Origin: Agelaius tricolor
Lineage: Eukaryota > Chordata > Aves > Passeriformes > Icteridae
Assembly: GCA_023055355.1 (NCBI GenBank)
Contig: JALJCS010000034.1
Location: forward strand, 6,090,001 to 6,154,000
Direction: 5' to 3'
DNA: 64,000 nt
A program made the position numbers and the translations under genes. The notes beneath the pieces are model-generated. The model was not told where the DNA came from. It ran no database searches and saw only the letters and a program-made list of their open reading frames with translations. Each line of letters opens with the position of its first letter. The stretch's first letter is position 1. Shown here piece by piece: positions 12,251 through 24,800 of the stretch.

Positions 12251-15200
12251 TGAAAAAAAAACCAAAACTGCAAGTTAGGGTTTTATTTTCAAAGTGATGA
12301 GTGGATGACTGGGACATAAATCTATAGCATTCGCTCCTGAAACTTCACAGCAGATTTTCAGATATACACCCTCTAGGTAAATGATAAAGATTAAATAATT
12401 TAATGTCCTTCCAGAAATTCTGAAAGTTCAAACCAAACCTGAGTTTACTCAACCCCTACAAACCTTCCTCTTCGTTAAAGTGGGTTTAGAGCCCACACAT
12501 TGGAAGGAAGGGAATGTATAGAGGACAGAGCTATCCAAGATGAAAGGACACAGCACTGGATGGAGCACTCTGCTCCCTGGGAGGTGCTGCTGGATCACAG
12601 GTGGTCTCCAGGCTTGACATTAAACAGTTTGGGCTTCCCAAACCAAAAGGCCCACCAGGCAGGCCAGGACTGTGGCTGCTAACAGTCTTCTGTGGAAGAG
12701 TACCAACCCAGAGAACCTGGGGCTCTTGAGGGACAGCTTGCTGAAGAAATTAAAAAAAGTTAAATCTACCCCATATTTTATTTTATAAAGATGACTTACC
12801 AAAATCTAGCCTGGCACCATTTCACATCCTTCCCTGAAACCTTAGCCTGAAATAACAGCAAAGCATCTTCCCACATGATTCCCTTTTAAGGCAAGGGCTG
12901 CTGAAGTACAGCCCATCACTCCACATGACAAGCTAACCAAACCTGATTTTTGTAGTGGGGCTTTGAGAAGAATAATTATTGCATGATGCACTGTGCATTG
13001 CCAATGTCAAGCTGGCTTCAGTGCATATCTTTCTTTTCCACTGAAGGGAAGCAGAGTCTCAGTTTACACAGTTCTTAGTGTACCAATCTTGTTGGTGGTA
13101 TGTGTGTCTAATGGGGGCTTTGACAGTAAAAGAGTCTTGTTAATAGATGGTGATTTATTCCATTATTCGCCATTTCCTTTAAGCTTTTTTATTTCAGAAA
13201 AAAAATAGGTATTTTAGTCAAATTGTATTTTCCTAGGCTCTCCACCAACATTACTAGACTATACCTAGCCATCTTCAGTGACAACTGTAAATGATATAAG
13301 CAGTGGAAAAATCTGATGAGCCACACATAGACCAAAATAATATTTGAGTGATGTAAGATAGACAAAACTTAAATAACAGCAAGAACAGAAGAGACAAGAA
13401 AAACGTTCATTTCCCAGTGAGGATGGAAGCATTTATAGAGGATGGTTCTTAATACAGCCAGTTCCACTTCCAACACCCCAGTTCCACACCCCTTGCCATA
13501 TATATTTAGACTGTTTCTATGCAGTTCAGATGTCAATTTTGTTACTTGTTCCAGGGAAGCTTATGAACCTTTCAGGGTTTTTGGTTTGGCTTGTTTTTTC
13601 CTTTCTTTGCAATCCATTTTTCCTCTCCTTCCATCCTCTTCATCCCCAAGGTCTGTTTCTTCCATTGCTCCCAAAATATCTGCCAAATCTCACCTTTCAT
13701 TTCCTCTTCATATTTTCCTTTTTTATTCCTTTCTGATTCTTTATTACTTAGCCCTACTCACACACACCTTGAACCATCAATCAAAATCTTCCCACCTAAA
13801 GTCTTCTCATCATCTTAAATTTAAAGCAATGAAGTCACTGGACCATCTTTAAAGGCACTTTTTTTTTTTACTGTAGCTCAGCTCCAATTTTATTAATGAT
13901 TTTTTTTTTTTTCTGTATAAAGAAAATATTTTGAAGCCAAAGAGAGCTGCATAAGTTCTATAGCAAAACCACCACTCTGAGCCCAATCCTCCCCAGCCTC
14001 AAGTGTGGGCAGCCTGCCTGCCTTGTGGAGAGCACATTCCAGCTCCCTGGCACTGCTGGGAATGTCTAATAGCAAAAGCAGGGCTAGTCTCATATATCAC
14101 TGTGTCATCCATCCACAAGATACAGTGGAGCTCTGAGATGTTTCCTCCACCTTTTTCTTTTCTCTTTTCCAAAGGATGTAACTGACTTCTAGAAAATCAT
14201 TTGGAGCTTTTAATTGGGACTTGACACTTGGTGAGACACCCTGCCTGCTCTTTACATGGTGCACAATTAGGATCTATGACTTCAAGCTACTCCATTTCCA
14301 TTTTGAGCTGACCTTTTCCTATGTAATGCTGGTAACAGACCTAGAAATTAAAATCCCAGAGATTACCATCTTCCTTTTACCCCCACACAGCAAACAGCTG
14401 TTTCAGTTCCCCACTACTGCAGCATTTTTGGGTATTTTTCCTCCTTCAAAAGGCAGTGGGTGGACCAGGCTACTGGAGCTTCTGTTACTTGACAACAGTG
14501 GTAATAATTTGATGATATTCAAAATAATCCCTTAGAAATTAGTAGAAAATGGAAATAAAATCTAAAAATGCTTTTATAACTGACTGGGAAAATATTCTTA
14601 TATAAGCTTATCACAGATTTCATTATCTCTGGTTTTAAAACATAGTAATTTAAACCTGTAAATCTTTCAATTATACTAATATTTTACAAATCCACAGAAT
14701 TCAGAGCAAAATGTCAAAAACACATGCAGGAACCACCCTTCCCCAGACACAAACAAAAAAGATGGACTATCACAAGATTTACTTCTATTTTTCTTGGTGT
14801 GTTTGATTCCTGCACAGTAGAAAACTACCAAAGCAGTGGATCATTTTAAGAAAAATGCTGGAAGCTGTACACACAGGCAGTTTTTACCACTCTTACACAA
14901 CCCACTCAAGAAACACAAAAGAGCCCTTGGTACTAAAGCTCCCCTCAAAACCACCTCTCCATTCCCTTTTATCAGCAGCAGATTATTCCTTCTGCTCCAC
15001 CAAGGTGGATTAAGGGATCTCACCTGTTGTCATCTCCCAGGTGACCACAGCTGAGCCCTGCCTCCTTCTAATAATTCAAACCCTCCTCCTCAATGCAGCC
15101 TGCTGCTTCCACAGAACAACTTCCTCACTAAAGCCTGATAACAAAAGAACTGAAAATTTGAGTACTGCAAATAACATCACATTTTACAGGCCTTTTCCTT

Positions 15201-15550
15201 CCCCACCCTCCCAGTTTTAGTATTTTGCCCAGCACCAGCACGGTGATGGCAAGAGTGCAAGAGTAAATGCTGACAGATGCATTGCCTGGCTTTGAAACAG
15301 TTAACAGAGAAGCTCTAGAAGGGTCTGATCTGAATTGCATTTTCCTGCACATAATTGCTTCTAAGCAGAGATAATATTAAACAACTGCTCTTCTGCTTGG
15401 CAAGCTCTCAGGATGCTGCCCAGGGCTGTAATACTATAATCTCCTTCTATCCTTGTTGCACACAAAGTTAGAGGGGAACATGATGAACAAGGCAGGCTAA
15501 GTTGCTCTGCTAATGTGAAGACGACATTTAACTCCATATTTGTGCTCAAA
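12251..15550. other. Unique non-coding stretch with pyrimidine-rich patch
   Basis: A pyrimidine-rich interval (about 13590-13740) gives open frames of 68-136 codons rich in S, F, L and P. That composition reflects base bias rather than a protein family. T runs occur at about 13859 and 13900. The moderately GC-rich patch at 12500-12740 is not recognised. Confidence 0.5.
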
Positions 15551-15556
15551 TCTACA

Positions 15557-15590
15557 TAAACACACACACACATATACACATATACACATC
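15557..15590 (+). repeat. CA/TA dinucleotide repeat
   Basis: A run of cacacacacaca followed by alternating 'tatacacatatacaca'. It creates the C/V/Y-rich tail of a 170-codon minus frame (15497-16009), which is therefore judged spurious. Confidence 0.9.
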
Positions 15591-18500
15591 TTTATCTCCT
15601 TAGTCCCAGAAAAACACTCAAGAACTCTGGCCTCATCTACATCCTGAGCAGGAGCACAGCCCAGAAAGCAGCCTATACTATGAGATGCCCTCTGAGCCTC
15701 TCTCTGCATTCCCAGTCTCAAATTCCCAGCTGTTTGGATGCTAGAGGAGCTCAGTCTGGAGCACAAGCATGATGCTATTCCTAGAACAGAGCGTAAACAC
15801 AACCAGGTCTCTGTGGTGACTTGCTTTGGTGGCTTTTGCACTTCCAGGGCTGAATAAGAGGGGTAGGAACTGAGTAAGAACATTCCTGCCCCAATCAGAA
15901 TCAAAACTTCACCAGCAATCACAGCCAGTTGCAAATGGCATTGGTGCACTTGAACCAAATGAATCAGAGTACAGAAAGTAGTGGAAAACAATAAAGCACT
16001 GCAAGCCATGACATGAAGATGACTCTTTTAAGAGGACCCACCCGAACAGCAAATATTTACATACATGGTGAGGCCACAGCTACTTCTTTTGAAGTCAGCC
16101 TCATTAAGTACACTAGGAAATTTTTCCACATAAGGACAAGCCACCATGAAGGCTTATTTCAGCCTTGCCATCAAGGAAACTAAATACTTGTAAGTGATAC
16201 TGCTGGCTTGTCTCAATGCTAGTCATCACTCCTGTTCTGCATTTTACTGAATCTTTCCTGTGTACCAAAATCTTCCTTTGAATTGTGGAAATTTGCATTT
16301 TCCTAATTCCTTAAATGTCTGAAAAATCATGGAAAAAAGTTCTTCCCTCTAAATTTTTTCAGGTTTTTGTTTTGTTTGGGTTTTTCCACTACTTTTTTCT
16401 TGAATGCTTTCTTCCTCAGGTTAACTTGCAAACATAATTCATACACTTATTTTCTGTTTTCTATACTCAGAGACATCCCAATGCTTTCTGGTTCTGGTAC
16501 ATGTTCTTGGAAAATAAGGTTAAAGCCTTTTCTAAGTACTCTCTTCTATTAGGAGTCCAACAGAAGAGATCAGAGCATATCCTTGTTCTACTGTTAAAGC
16601 AGAGGAATTATATGAAGAGGGATCTGAGTAAAGAAATCATGTTGGGGTAATCTCTCCTTTGAGATAACATTTTCTTCAAAGTTATACTGTACTGGCTCAG
16701 ATCTTCTCCCATGAACTAAAAGTTAACAAAGAAAAAAAAATCTTTCCCTCCACTCTCTATAGACACTCTCATACAGCTTCCAAGTGTGAGGAAGATAAAT
16801 TTTCTTTCCTTTATTTCTTAATGGAGTAAAAACACTCAACACATCACAAGAAGCCCTGGGAAACAGTTACCAGTAAGCTATATATTGTACCAAGCTCTTC
16901 AGGATTACTTATCCCAAGATACAACTTGGTGGTTTTCAGATCCTTTGAATAAACTGCAAAATTCAAAATTGGTTGGTGTTAATATCACTGACAAAATTCA
17001 GACGAGAGAGACAAGTGAATGTGCATAGAGATGAATTAAGATTCATGTACCAAAGGGTTTAGGCATTACTGAATTCTTCAAGGAAAACATCTGCTCAACA
17101 GCAAAGCAGCTGTCAGAAAAATTAAAATTGACAATCAATACATAAGTTAGCATAAGCCATGCATGTATTGTTGATTCTAGTTTTGGTCTAATTAAAACTC
17201 AAAATTTAGGGGATGACTGACAGATGTGCATGTAAATAAATTTGGAATGGTGTAAAAACAGTCTGGAGAAAGATGACTGAATTTATACAAAGAATACCAC
17301 ACAAAGAATATTGTATAACTGAATTAACAGAAACAGAAGTTAATAAAAATATTGTGCTATCACATATAATTTAAAATGGTATTTAAACACAAAAAAGGGC
17401 CAGGTTCACAAGTTCTCAATTTACTTCACCTTGCAATCAAGCCTGAAAGGTGTTCCAGCAAGCTTTGGGGAATATTTTTATGATAAATAGCAAGAATACA
17501 TCCCCATTTACAAGAAACTCTACAGCATAAGAACCCTAAAGAAACATCTACAGCAAACATAAGGGTACAGTAATTCCTTACTGTACCCAAAACAATTTTT
17601 GCTTCAAAAAGGTTTTGCTCTCTATCTCCATATGTGGGTTGCACTGGAATTTCAGTTTTATCTCTTAAATTATATTTCATCACTAAACCTGGGAGCTCCT
17701 AAGTCTTGTACACTGGACATGAACTCCAACAAGAAATGGCGTGAAAGGGCTCCTGTGGCTAATGGGGCTACCAACCCTAAGATAGACAAACACTTAGAAA
17801 ATTTTGCTTCCAAAGAACATTCCAAGACCACTTCCCACCCATCAAATTCTCAGTTACTCTCTGCCACCCACACACTGAGTATTGTGCTTTTCCCCAATAA
17901 AACTACTGTTCTTTTCCTTCATAAAACAAATGTGCCATCTGAAAATTTCTTTTATGTTTGGAATTAGGAGTGTGTGACATCTTTTTTCCAGATATCATGC
18001 TTTAAAACGTCTGTTCCTAGGCAGCGACTGTGTACAAAAAGTATCAATGTGAACCATTGTCAGAAGTTACTCAAATAAAAATCTTCAATAGTGGAAAAGA
18101 TGAGGAAAATCAAGATTTGTTTTGAATTTGTTACACTCCCTTGAGAAAGTAGGCTGACTTTCATTAACATGCAAGCAGTCCATATGCCTCTGCTTTCCAA
18201 GAGCAAGCATTTGAGAAGGGGAAAAAAAGGCAAAAAATATTAGGAAATTTCATAAGGATCTGCCCATCTTAGGTCCCAATGATTAATGAAATGGAAATGT
18301 TCATGCAGCTCAGAAGTGGCCATATCACATGGAAGTTCAGAAAATAACTATCAAGTTGTTTCCAGAAAACTCTACCCATTAATAATCCCAAACCTCAGCT
18401 GGAACACAAGAGGCATAAGGGAAATATGCTGACCCTGATGGTATTGATTAAAGCATGCTATTGAAAGTTTCACACACCAACCACAATCCATCTAGGAAAA

Positions 18501-20470
18501 CCACCAAGAGCCGGAATTCCAGTAAGGATAAAATCATTTTTAAAATGGACATGTAATTTTTGCAAAGGCTCTAGCCAAGACCAGTGTAGATCAAATGAAA
18601 TCACAAGTTTCTCAGCTCCTCACGCCATATAAGATTTCTTCAACATTTGTACAGGTTTTTTTTACTTGACATTCTTTGCATCTCAAGATTCCTCAAGTCT
18701 TAATAGTACTAATTCTTGTTGCTGGTAATTGTTTGGTTTGTTCTGTACAACCCAGTTCCCTTTACTATAGACTGCACTATCATAAGTAGATTAAAAATAT
18801 ATTGATAAAATATTTAATTATACAAACACATTCAATATATTTGCTGAGGTGATAGAAGGGTGAACTGAGATTGCAACAGTAATTATCTAAATTTCTGTTA
18901 GCGGAATATGGTACAAAATCTGCTGCTGAAAGCAAAATGGTCTCACAAACAGAAATAATATGGAATATGACAATCAGAGCTTAATTCCCCACTGACCTTT
19001 CAGAGATAAAATATTGTTAATAGGTAATTGTAGTATTTTATTTTACAAAGTCATTTGCAAAGCCCTGAGCAGCTCTCTGGCTATGTGTGCCAGGGCTGGA
19101 GGGAGAATGGGGGAAGAAGGCTTCTAGAGAGGCAAAGTCTGATCCACATCCAGCATGTTTACACTCCATGTGTTCCACCAAGGATAATTGCTTTATTCTG
19201 AAGCAACTTTAGTAAATTAGTCTAAGATGCCTGCAACACAGTAAATCAGAGAAACCATGTTTACATGGTTTTGTTTTCTTTGGCAGTTGCAGAACTTTAA
19301 AGAATTGTATGACTTAATTCTGAATTTGCTATCAGAAGTTATTTTTGCATGGCTACCTTGGAAGAGACCCTTAGGAAAAATTATTTTCCTCACAGAGATT
19401 GCATAAAAATTACAAAAATTACTACCTATCTAAAGAAAATCATGTAATAACCCTAATTATCAGCCTTGATATGCTTATTGTGGGCTGTTTTCTGGATTCA
19501 GCAGAGGGTGTACAAGCTATCCAGCTACAGGTCAAGGCAAGGAAATCAAATGGAAGAGAGTGTGTCCAGGAAGGATACCTATCCATCCTGTTTGCTCCTG
19601 GGCAACACAGAGGGATGTTCCATGGAAAAATATATTCAGATGATATCATTAGCCAGTAATAGAGCAGCCAAAAATTAATATTAGGAGATTGTAGCTGACA
19701 CACCATAGGATGTTGGAATTATTTTCCCTGGGATTGCCTTCTACTTCGTGTTTCTTGGATGCTTTTACATCTGCCATAATTGTAAATGAGAATCAGCTTT
19801 GACATTAAAAATGCAAGCCCAGCAGTCAGACACTACCACTGTCATATACTGGGATCAACTGCATGACTTGAATATCAGGAAGAATTTTTTAAATTGAAAA
19901 TTGACCTTAAGATGGATATTTTTAGCTTTAAATGTATATTTCTCCTCTTTCTGGCATGCCTGAAATGCACTGGATTAATTTCCATCGCAATTTTAGCTAT
20001 GTACAGTTCAAATCCAGAGAAACGAAAACGAAACCTTACACTCGCACAAAGCTGGATGTTTAAATATCTAAATATTCAACAGCAAGTATAAATTAAGGAA
20101 AGATGCTCTGCACTGAGATTTAGAAAAGCATCTACAAGATACTTTTATCTACAAGATGGGGAGGCTGATGAGAACTTCAGAGTCAAAACTTGAGGTGTAA
20201 AAGCAGCAGCTCTGGCAACAAGGCTGTATGTTACAGGTATTTGTATTTATCTACATTTCCTTTTATTTAGAGAAAGGAAAGGACTGCATTAATCTTTTCC
20301 TTGCACAAGACAAGCATATTAATATGCCTCCTTCATGTCCTGATCTCAGCTGAGTTCCTGATTAGCTCATTTTTCCTATAAGATTTCAACAAGCACAGGG
20401 GGGGTGCTTGTCTAAGAAATAAGAACTGAACAACAACAGTAGAAGTAATTTTGCAAGTAATGAATCAACC
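15591..20470. other. Unique non-coding stretch
   Basis: AT-rich DNA with no recognised repeats. The plus frame of 122 codons at 17599-17967 and other short frames have no motif or splice support. Confidence 0.5.
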
Positions 20471-20476
20471 CAAGTT

Positions 20477-20640
20477 TATTATTTATTATATTATTATAAT
20501 ATATAATATAACATACAATAATAATATAATATATAATATATTATATTGTTATATTATATATAATAATATGTAATGATATATAATATTATTATATATGAAA
20601 TATATAAATAATAATAAACTTAATAAATACACATCAAACT
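20477..20640. repeat. AT-only low-complexity, self-complementary tract
   Basis: About 160 bp built almost wholly of A and T (TTA, TAATA and ATAT units), with only scattered C or G. Many segments are reverse complements of one another, so the tract could fold into hairpins or cruciforms. Such AT islands are length-unstable. Confidence 0.9.
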
Positions 20641-21366
20641 AACTTTATTATTTGTCATTGCACTGTGTAGCCACAGTGGTGGCATTGCCACAAGTCAGAA
20701 GAACAACACAAGCAGGATTTGTCTGAAGAGATAACTTTGGTTAGACAAAACTGTAAATAAGGAAGGCTGACAAGTTTTCTTGTTCTGAGATTTTCTTCAA
20801 TTATATTAGTTGATTTAACATGAGCTACTACCTTTCCCTTCACACCTCCACTGAAATGTGGCACTTCACAGCCTGCACTATCAACTCCTCACTATTCCAC
20901 TCACAAACTCTGGGAGCAGACAATATCGCTACTTTACCCAAGCAAAGAAACAGTAGCAATAGGTGAGGTTTTGTTGCCCCTGTTTCTGGGTGGGCATGTT
21001 CATAAAAAATTCTTTTTTTCCTTACCTTTTAAAGTGTCTTCAAGTGAGAGACAAGTTGAAGGAGCTGGCATCAGTTGAATGAATCACACATGGAAGTACA
21101 GCAGTTAAATAAAGCAAGCAGGTTACTTTTTCAGATGTAAACTAGTCTGTAGCATTATTGGAGAATTAGATGAACAAGCCAGATCCCTTTGAAGTTCTTC
21201 TCTCATCATGCAACACATCAAAAGACACAACACCAATGTAATTAGTCTCATAATTAAAATTCATGGATAATATAGCCAATTACTCATTGATTTGAGACCC
21301 AGCAGACCCAGATACACACACAATTCTACCCTAGGAAGGGCACAGATTTATTCTGTAACCACATGG
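20641..21366. other. Unique non-coding stretch
   Basis: A 69-codon minus frame with several cysteines at 20655-20864 has no complete zinc-finger spacing. Nothing else is recognised. Confidence 0.5.
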
Positions 21367-21864
21367 TTGAGGACACACCTCAAGCGCTGCATCCAATTCG
21401 GGGCCCCTCAGTCCAGGAAGGACATTGAGGAGCTGGAGTGAGTCCAGAGCAGGACAACAAGGCTGGAGAAGGGTCTGGAGCACAAATCCTGTGAGAAGCA
21501 GCTGAGGGAGCTGGGGGTGTTCAACCTGCAGCAAAGGAGGCGCAGGGGGGACCCCATCACTCTCCGCAGCTCCCTGAGATGAGGTTGTAGCCAGGTGGGG
21601 GCTGGTCTCCTCTTCAAAGTAACAAGCAAGAGGAAATGGTCTCAAGTTGCACCAGGAGAGGCTTAAATCAGGTATTGGGAGAGTTTTCTTCACTGAAAGG
21701 GTTGTCAAATATTGGAATTACCGACCAGGAAGGTGGTGGAGTCACCAGCCCTGAAGACATGCAAATATGGCACTTACGGACATGGTTTAGTGACAGACTT
21801 GAGCTGGATTAACTGTTGGACTCTGCCACCTTAAAGATCTATTCCAAGATCAATGATTCTGTGA
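21367..21864 (+). mobile_element. CR1 LINE, 5'-truncated, with ORF2 end and 3' UTR
   Basis: This is the best-preserved CR1 copy here. The first 90 bases encode the C-terminal end of the CR1 reverse transcriptase (around IQFGAP then RKDIEELE), interrupted by an in-frame TGA at about 21438. The 3' UTR follows with the family motifs 'aggttgtagccaggtggggg', 'tcaagttgc.ccagg.gagg', 'ttcactgaaagggttgtcaa' and 'ggacatggtttagtg'. The copy ends ccaagatcaatgattctgtga at 21864, as CR1 3' termini do. It is 5'-truncated, as is usual after incomplete reverse transcription, and cannot be active. It resembles the CR1-F/Y group, which I cannot confirm. Confidence 0.92.
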
Positions 21865-24800
21865 GTTCAGAGAGGATATCAGACAGAGAGACCATTCTGA
21901 CCTATCTGGTAATAAGAACTCCTTTTCTTCCACTCTACACACTACACAGTAGGTGAATGATCTCTAAGACTACATCAAGTTTCTCCAACTAAAAAAGAAA
22001 AATCATTTTCTTAAGGTAGTAAGCTTTATTTCAAGGCTTTGTCTTCAGGAATATTAAGTTATAGCTCTACTTCAAACTTGTAAACATAAAGCACATTATT
22101 CCATGTTTTCTCCTCTAAGTCTGCAAATATCCCTTCTCTTCACTAGGATTATACTCTATGGAAATAAAACCACAATAACCTTATGCTAGCAACCACAAGT
22201 TAAGAACAGCCTTTTCTGATAGGTCTGGAGAATAAAGTAGCAAATACATGCATTTAGCACTAGAATTATTTTGCACAATACTTGCAAATATTATTTGGAG
22301 TCTTTTATTTGATAAAAGTATATATTTATTAATTTCTTATTTTTAAAGTATATATTATTTGATAAAAGCATATATTTATTTGATATAATGTCCTTGGGTA
22401 GATCAAATTCCCTAAGACTGAAAAGGTATCGAAGTGATGCTAAGGAAATATTTAATGAGTGCAAAGGTCACTAATTTTTCTAATTTTGGAACACAAATCT
22501 GTCATTTCAGGTTCTTTCAGAGGAAAGAATTTCTTTCTTTCAGAAGATTAATGAGGCATCAAACCATCTCTAAAAGAAGTCAGAAAAAATACTGAACCTT
22601 TTAAGCCTTTGTATTATACACTTGATTTCATATCCTGAAACTGTGTTTTGTATTATTTGGCTACTCTCTCTTCATTTGTCAAATCACAATGTGTTTTTCT
22701 GTAACAGAATCTGACCCAGGCATATGACAGTACATCACTACAAGTTTTACTCAGATCTTGAAATTCATCCAGACCTGCTGAAAGTGAGCAATACATCAAA
22801 TGGCACTGTATGATACTGCTACCATACAACTTAAAAATTCTGCTATTTTCTCTCTTTCCTCCACCCAGAAACTGAAATATGTCACCAAGAAAGGCTATGC
22901 TACCCTAAAATAAAAAGAAATACTCACTTAAGCTAGTCAGTAAAACAGAATATTCTAGGTCAGCATTAGAAGTGAAAGCTACCAGTGTTCACATTACTCT
23001 AGATTCTGTTTCTGAAGATGAGAATCATGGCTGTCAGATCAAACCTCTTCAGAGGTAACACAAAGAAATCTCCAGCAAGTCCTCTTAAGATAGGCAAGGT
23101 CAGAAATCTCCAGCTCAGAGGACTGACATCTTCCAAAGTACAACACTGCCCTGCAGATCTGACACTAAGACCCCTTAACATGTGACATTTCTTTCAGGGA
23201 ATTAAAAAAAAAAAACTTATTCTGTGCAATATTCTCTCATTCTTCAACTGACAGGTTCCTGGGAATGCTGACTGTCAACTGGGAATTAAAAATTATTTTC
23301 CTAAAGAGAAGTATTGGGAGGCAGATTTCTCATGGTCACACTGCATTGGTCAATCTGTCAGGACAGCTGGTTTCAGGAAAATCAGCTCATTTCATCAAAA
23401 TCAGCTCACCTTTTTTTTTTTCCTTAAATACTGTGGCTCTCAAATCACTAGCAGACATAATTTGAGTCTCTGGTTTCTGGTGCTACTTTGCTTTTTAGCC
23501 GGGTACATGCAGGTGGTGGATTCACACAGTTTTCCAGCTAAGGTAGACCCTCCTCTCTGACAGATCTCTGGCACCCTGAGTCTTGTGTTAATGAGCAGCA
23601 GGAGTTCAGATCAAGGCATGAAAAGCAAAATTATCTCAGAATATTATCCTGCAAGGTGCCTCTAAAGCAGCCTTCCCTCTGGGTTTCAATGACATCAGCA
23701 ACATTTCTACAGTTCAGCTTGGGACAGAGAAACATGGATATTTTGGACAAGCCTTTCAGATAAAACCTCATACAGCTCCAGACAAGGACTTGCCACAGAC
23801 CAAGAGCTCTGTTCCATCACATCCAATTTCCACAATCCTATCTAGAAAGATTTAGGGGACATCCATGGCTTGGCTGTGACTTAACCCTCAAGTCTGACTC
23901 ACAAGCCAAGAATTTTTCTTCTCTGTTTCCATTTCCTGCTTCATTTTGGCAGGCCAGTGTGGAGTCTCTGTAGAGCAAGGCCCACATATATCATGTGCTT
24001 CCATCCTGACCACTTAAAAACTTTTCCTTCAGGGTTCTACTGCCCTCCCTTCAGAGCAAATTCTGTTGAAAAACTGTACACTTCATGTAGGAAAGGCTGT
24101 CTGCTTTTTAAAAATATAAAAAAATCAGTTCTAGGCAAAGAGTAATTTTATATAGCTATGATCAGAGACAGCTAGGAAGGCTTACAGAAAATTCTGGGGT
24201 TCACAAGCTGCATGGGCTGGTTCTTAGTGGTATAACCACTCAACAGCTCACTGCTCAGAGAAAAAAAAATATAGTCACTCAATCATCTCAGAACAAAGAT
24301 AAATCTTCCTTAACTTTATGCCTTTGCTGTTATTTTAGCAATGGTGCACAACTGCCATCCTTCTATCCCCAGTTATACAAAGAGAGCAGGCATAGGAGCC
24401 TGGGATACTCTTTTTCCTTTACCCACTCTTTTGTATAAACAGACAAGTGTGCTCTTACCTAATGTAAAATTGTGCTATCTCAAATGTTTGGGATTTTTTC
24501 ATGTCAGCCACTTCCTAGCCCTATGTAAAGTTTACAAAGAGGCTCAGTTTCAGGCCAGAACTACAAATAGCTCTGTTTCCAATAAAACTTATTTTGCTAG
24601 GAGTGTTTTTATGCTGGGAACTCAAAGGGCTTTAATAACTGTTTGATACTGGGTGGTTTTTAAGTGTATAGGGAGTTTCCTAAAGTTTCAGATCCTGGTT
24701 CCCACTGGAATTATTGAGACCAAACACATAATAAGGAGTAAGAGGAGTCTTGGAACCACAGGACAAGCATCTCCCAGTTCAAGAAAATACTGTTAACAGC

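Noticed and set aside
13442..13852. 136-codon hydrophobic frame
   Set aside because: Explained by the pyrimidine-rich tract. All three plus frames there are open and S/F/L-rich.
15497..16009. 170-codon minus-strand open frame
   Set aside because: Its tail is translated CA-repeat DNA (C/V/Y-rich), it has no domain, and its hydrophobic patches look fortuitous.
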